NCBI GenBank assembly: GCA_013815405.1
Contig: JACDGF010000075.1
Span: forward strand, 1-8,442
DNA: 8,442 bases
Source of the DNA: Caulobacteraceae bacterium
Lineage (GTDB): Bacteria; Pseudomonadota; Alphaproteobacteria; Caulobacterales; Caulobacteraceae
Direction of reading: 5' to 3'
Shown: positions 5,825 to 8,442 of the stretch, one piece after another
Layout of the letters: each line of letters begins with the position of its first letter
Numbering within the stretch: the first letter of the stretch is position 1
Position numbers and translations under genes: made by a program
The notes under the pieces: generated by a model
What the model saw: only the letters and a program-made list of their open reading frames with translations
Told to the model about the DNA's origin: nothing
Database searches by the model: none

Positions 5825-6025
5825 ACCGCGGGGAAAGGGACAATATTTAGAGAATGTCGGCGGTGGCTTGTCTCGACCCTGCGTCGCCACATCCGCGCCC
5901 TCGGCGGTAACCTGCGGCTGACCGCCGAATTCCCGGACCGGCCCGCCATGACCATCCGCCTGGAGGGTGACAAGCCGGTGGCGGGGAGCGTGCGGAACGT
6001 CGGTCAGGCGGCTGATCGGGGGTGA
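5825..6025 (+). pseudogene. Remnant of an XRE/HigA-type antitoxin, C-terminal part
   Basis: The 336 bases between the GH26-like gene and the sigma factor hold one recognisable remnant. From about 5864 the frame reads WLVSTLRRHIRALGGNLRLT and then AEFPDRPAM, ending in TGA 6023-6025. The core S-T-L-R-R-x-(I/V)-x-A-L-G-G followed by FPDRP is typical of the C-terminal half of short XRE-family antitoxins of RelE/HigB-type pairs, just after the helix-turn-helix. The upstream frame opens at 5825 after a stop at 5822-5824 but has no start codon and no helix-turn-helix. No toxin gene is adjacent. I infer a degraded toxin-antitoxin locus. Nothing else is seen in 5772-5824 or 6026-6087. Confidence 0.55.
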
Positions 6026-6087
6026 ATCGCGACCAGGCGCGGCGCTTCCGATCGAAAGTATTGTGGACCGGCGCATGAGAGACTAAC

Positions 6088-6104
6088 CCTCGGGAAAATC
6101 GAGG
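6088..6104 (+). promoter_or_regulatory. Hairpin covering the ribosome binding site of the sigma factor gene
   Basis: CCTCG (6088-6092) pairs with CGAGG (6100-6104) around an A-rich seven-base loop. The 3' arm includes GAGG (6101-6104), the only Shine-Dalgarno-like sequence before the sigma factor start, three bases before ATG 6108. If it folds, it would hinder translation initiation of the operon's first gene. Pairing is visible; regulation is inferred. Confidence 0.4.
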
Positions 6105-6107
6105 TTG

Positions 6108-6710
6108 ATGTCGGGCATGGTCGGGGTCGCCAGCGGAAGGATCGCCACCGTCGCGCGGGGCGACGACGACAAGGAGGCGCGCCTGATCGACAAGGTGGCG
6201 CGCGGGGATCTGCGCGCCTTCGAGGATCTGTACCGGATCTACCATCCCAGGCTCAGCCGCTTCCTCCTCAGCGTCACCCGCCGCCCTCAGCTCGTGGACG
6301 AAGTGCTCAGCGACACCCTGCTGGTCGTGTGGCGGCGATCCGACGGCTTCGAAGGGCGCGGCAAGGTTTCCACCTGGATCTTCGCGATCGCCTACCACAA
6401 GGCGCTCAACGCCCTGCGACGTCTCGACGAACCGCCGGAAGACCTGGACGCCGACCGGCGCGAGAGCCCGGACGCCGGGCCGGAGCAGCAGGTCGGGCAA
6501 AATCAGGTCAGGCAGGTCTTGCTCAAGGCCATCGGCGAACTTTCGGCCGACCATCGGGCGGTGGTCGACCTCGCCTATTTCCACGAGATCAACTATCGGG
6601 ATATCGCCGAGATCATGGACTGCCCGGTGGATACCGTGAAAACGCGAATGTTCCACGCGCGCCGCCACTTGAAGACCAAGCTGGCCGGACAGCTGGCGGA
6701 CTGGTTGTGA
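6108..6710 (+). CDS. ECF (sigma-70 family, group 4) RNA polymerase sigma factor
   Basis: A 200-residue ECF sigma factor that would direct RNA polymerase to a small regulon, probably including its own operon. Region 2 covers about residues 30-95, with LIDKVARGDLRAFEDLYRIY, then DEVLSDTLLVVW and STWIFAIAYHKALN. An acidic linker rich in Pro, Asp and Glu follows at about 100-125. Region 4, with its helix-turn-helix, covers about 137-190: IGELSADHRAVVDLAY, INYRDIAEIMDCPVDTVKTR, MFHARRHLK. The length is normal for the family. ATG 6108 is used; TTG 6105 is in frame directly before it, and ATG 6117 is a possible later start. The gene stops eight bases before the anti-sigma gene, and the protease gene follows with a four-base overlap, so the three form a tight operon. 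The Shine-Dalgarno region lies in a hairpin. Confidence 0.93.
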   Translation: MSGMVGVASGRIATVARGDDDKEARLIDKVARGDLRAFEDLYRIYHPRLSRFLLSVTRRPQLVDEVLSDTLLVVWRRSDGFEGRGKVSTWIFAIAYHKALNALRRLDEPPEDLDADRRESPDAGPEQQVGQNQVRQVLLKAIGELSADHRAVVDLAYFHEINYRDIAEIMDCPVDTVKTRMFHARRHLKTKLAGQLADWL

Positions 6711-6718
6711 GGCCCCAA

Positions 6719-7390
6719 ATGACCGGGCGCATCATTCCGTTGCATGGCAACCGGCACGCCGAAGCGCATGGCCTGCTTCCCTGGTATGTGACCGGCCGCC
6801 TGGGCGCCGCCGAACGCGCGCGGGTGGAGGTGCACCTGAACGGATGCCCCGAGTGCCAGGCCGACCTGAAGGTCGAACGCGCGCTGCGCGCGACGATCGC
6901 CGACCTGCGCATGGACGTGGAGCAGGACTGGGCGAAGCTTAGGGGCCGCCTGGAACGTGAGTCGCCGGCGCGCGCGCGCGCCGGCGGATGGCGCGCATGG
7001 CTCGGCGCGACCGTCCCTAGGTGGACCGGCGCGATGCGACCGGGCGGCGCCTGGGGGGCGACCTGGGCCCTGGTCCCGTCCCTGGGCCTGCTCCTGCTCC
7101 TGGCTGGTGTCCTGACGACTCCGGCCAGGCCGGCGCGCTATCGCCTCCTGGCGGCGGCGCCCCCCCCGGTGACCGGCAATATGGTGGTGATATTCCGCCC
7201 ACAGACCAGCGAGGCGGACCTTCGCCGGATCCTCGGGGCGCATCATGCGCGCATCGTGGACGGGCCGACGTCGGCCGACGCGTGGCTGGTTCAGGCGCCG
7301 GCCGGCCAGCGCGCCGCGATCCTGGCGCGGCTCCGCGGCGAGCGCGAGATCGCCCTGGCCGAGCCGGTGGATTCGGGCGGATCCCGATGA
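6719..7390 (+). CDS. Membrane anti-sigma factor: zinc-finger domain, one TM helix, propeptide-like periplasmic domain
   Basis: A 223-residue protein. The N-terminal cytoplasmic part is a zinc-binding anti-sigma (zf-HC2/ZAS) domain: AHGLLPWYVTGRL at about 16-28 and H39-x3-C43-x2-C46 in HLNGCPEC. This part should hold the sigma factor encoded just upstream. An Arg/Ala-rich linker (about 75-110) precedes one membrane helix at about 112-132. After a Pro-rich spacer (about 145-152), a small periplasmic domain occupies about 154-217. It starts NMVVIFRP, continues LRRILGAHHARIV and ends WLVQAPAGQ...ALAEPV, which resembles the propeptide of the adjacent S8 protease (peptidase inhibitor I9-like fold). 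The start has GAGG six bases upstream at 6709-6712. Its TGA overlaps the protease ATG (ATGA, 7387-7390). The anti-sigma assignment is solid; the propeptide homology is my reading. Confidence 0.88.
   Translation: MTGRIIPLHGNRHAEAHGLLPWYVTGRLGAAERARVEVHLNGCPECQADLKVERALRATIADLRMDVEQDWAKLRGRLERESPARARAGGWRAWLGATVPRWTGAMRPGGAWGATWALVPSLGLLLLLAGVLTTPARPARYRLLAAAPPPVTGNMVVIFRPQTSEADLRRILGAHHARIVDGPTSADAWLVQAPAGQRAAILARLRGEREIALAEPVDSGGSR
6963..6986. repeat. 24-bp perfect palindrome with alternating CG core
   Basis: CGCCGG (6963-6968), a 12-base alternating CG run (6969-6980) and CCGGCG (6981-6986) form a perfect palindrome inside the anti-sigma gene. It encodes the Ala/Arg linker before the membrane helix. 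Alternating CG of this length can adopt Z-DNA, and the mRNA can form a strong hairpin. Confidence 0.6.
7160..7167 (+). repeat. C8 homopolymer within the anti-sigma gene
   Basis: Eight C residues encode Pro148-Pro150, between the membrane helix and the propeptide-like periplasmic domain. A one-base slip would keep the sigma-binding domain and membrane anchor but lose the periplasmic domain. Confidence 0.7.
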
Positions 7391-8442
7391 AAGCCCGCAT
7401 GGCTGGGCGCCTCGCGATCGGCCTCGCGGTCGGCCTGGGGATTTGGCTCGCCGGTCCCGGCGCGGCCCGCGCCGACGGGGCGGCCCCACCCGGCGCCCAG
7501 GCCGACGATCCCACGCGGCAGATCCTGGTGCTGCTGCGGCTCGCGCCCGAACACTACCGGCCGGGAGCCGACTACGGCGGAACCTATGGCGAGGGCCCGG
7601 CGCGCGCCGCCGACCGCCGCGCCGCCGACCATCTGGCGCGCCGGCACGGCCTCACCCTGGCCAGCGATTGGCCCCTTCCCCTGGTGGGGGTGGACTGCTT
7701 CGTCATGACCGTGCCCGCCGGCCAGTCGCCGGACACGGTGGCCGCGGCCCTGTCCCGCGATCGGGGCGTCGCCTGGTCGGAGCCCATGAGACTCTATCAC
7801 GGGCGGAGCGCGGCGACGCCCAACGATCCGCTGTTTCCCGCGCAGCCCGCCGCCCGCGAGTGGCGCCTGACCGACCTGCACCAGATCGCCACGGGCCGGA
7901 CCGTCCGGGTGGCGGTCATCGACAGCCTGGTGGAGCGGACCCACCCCGACCTGTCCGGCCAGGTGGAAATCGCCGAGGATTTCGTCGGCGACAGGCCTCC
8001 AGGCGCCGAGTCGCACGGGACGGGCGTGGCCGGAATCATCGCCGCGCGAGCCGACAATGGTCTGGGGATAGCGGGCGTCGCGCCGGGCGCCCGACTCCTG
8101 ACGTTGCGCGCCTGCTGGCAGACGCCGGCGCGGCGCGGCGCCCCGCCCTCCAGCGTCTGCGACAGCCTGAGCCTCGCCAAGGCCCTGCATTTCGCGGTCG
8201 CCCACAACGCCCAGGTGATCAATCTGAGCCTGAGCGGCCCGGCCGATCCCCTGCTGGGCAAACTCATCGACGTGGCCCTGGCCCGCGGCGCCACCGTGGT
8301 CGGGGCGTTCGACGGCGACCTGCCCGGCGGCGGCTTCCCCGCCTCGCATGCGGGGGTGGTGGCGGTGGCCGACGAGTCGCTCAGGCCCCGGCCGGCGGGC
8401 GTCTTCGTCGCCCCGGGCCACGACGTGCCGACGACCCAGCCC
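7387..8442 (+). CDS. Secreted S8 (subtilisin-like) serine protease, 3' end outside window
   Basis: The frame starts at ATG 7387, inside the ATGA overlap with the anti-sigma gene, and is open to the window end (352 codons). A signal peptide (residues 1-29, cleavage after ARA) sends it to the periplasm or outside. Residues about 44-134 look like an I9-type propeptide, starting RQILVLLR and ending CFVMTVPAGQ...AWSEPM. The catalytic domain follows: Asp179 in VAVIDS and His210 in SHGTGVAG, 31 residues apart as in subtilisins. The GTSxA serine block would lie beyond base 8442. C243 and C258 may form a disulfide. Where subtilases usually have the oxyanion-hole Asn in an A-A-G-N-D-G context, this protein reads GAFDGD (D309), so Asn appears replaced. 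It may mature, or sense or cleave, the neighbouring anti-sigma factor. The family call is firm; activity and substrate are open. Confidence 0.9.
   Translation, partial: MKARMAGRLAIGLAVGLGIWLAGPGAARADGAAPPGAQADDPTRQILVLLRLAPEHYRPGADYGGTYGEGPARAADRRAADHLARRHGLTLASDWPLPLVGVDCFVMTVPAGQSPDTVAAALSRDRGVAWSEPMRLYHGRSAATPNDPLFPAQPAAREWRLTDLHQIATGRTVRVAVIDSLVERTHPDLSGQVEIAEDFVGDRPPGAESHGTGVAGIIAARADNGLGIAGVAPGARLLTLRACWQTPARRGAPPSSVCDSLSLAKALHFAVAHNAQVINLSLSGPADPLLGKLIDVALARGATVVGAFDGDLPGGGFPASHAGVVAVADESLRPRPAGVFVAPGHDVPTTQP

Noticed and set aside
5994..6018. GGAAC as an ECF -35 element for an autoregulated promoter
   Set aside because: No CGTC-like -10 occurs 16-17 bases downstream; it also lies inside the antitoxin remnant.
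6061..6089. TTGTGG ... ACTAACCC as a housekeeping promoter for the sigma operon
   Set aside because: The spacer is only 15 bases and the -10 match is partial.
7291..8421. Minus-strand frame of 376 codons opposite the protease gene
   Set aside because: The plus strand carries signal peptide, propeptide, catalytic Asp and His blocks in one frame; the opposite frame has no recognisable motif.
1..8442. CRISPR array, tRNA, rRNA, transposase or attachment site
   Set aside because: I saw no regularly spaced repeats, no tRNA- or rRNA-like segment and no transposase or integrase motif on either strand.

Overview
This is a GC-rich window with long, strongly GC3-biased reading frames. The protein types suggest an alphaproteobacterium, probably of the Caulobacterales (Caulobacter or Phenylobacterium-like). 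This is inferred from gene content and one promoter-like element, not from a marker gene.

Left half (1-3967), a sulfated-glycan neighbourhood. It opens with the C-terminus of a sulfotransferase (1-141), which overlaps a mannose-1-phosphate guanylyltransferase gene (manC, 128-1240). A second sulfotransferase (1237-1971, minus strand) runs convergently into manC, and both genes end on the same CTAG. Its C-terminus is clearly paralogous to the fragment at 1-141, so two related sulfotransferases bracket manC in opposite orientation. A divergent third sulfotransferase (2063-3121, possibly leaderless) follows. After a short intergenic region full of G/C palindromes comes a fourth, frameshifted and truncated Stf0-like sulfotransferase (3287-3967). 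GDP-mannose supply plus several PAPS-dependent transferases suggests a sulfated, mannose-containing surface polysaccharide; this is inference.

Middle (4004-6025). Two small hypothetical genes (4004-4294 and 4314-4586) are followed by an orphan C-terminal coding remnant on the minus strand (4583-4696). Next is a secreted GH26-like (beta-mannanase clan) protein (4845-5771) that keeps the acid/base Glu but has Ala where the nucleophile Glu is expected. Then comes a remnant of an XRE/HigA-type antitoxin (5825-6025).

Right end (6108-8442), a three-gene signalling operon. It encodes an ECF sigma factor, a membrane-spanning zinc-finger anti-sigma factor, and a secreted subtilisin-family (S8) protease that runs off the window. 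The periplasmic domain of the anti-sigma factor resembles the propeptide of the neighbouring protease, including a shared PAGQ...EP ending. The protease also lacks the usual oxyanion-hole Asn. I propose a self-contained module in which the protease, or its released propeptide, controls the anti-sigma factor through a shared inhibitor-like fold. This is the most interesting system here.
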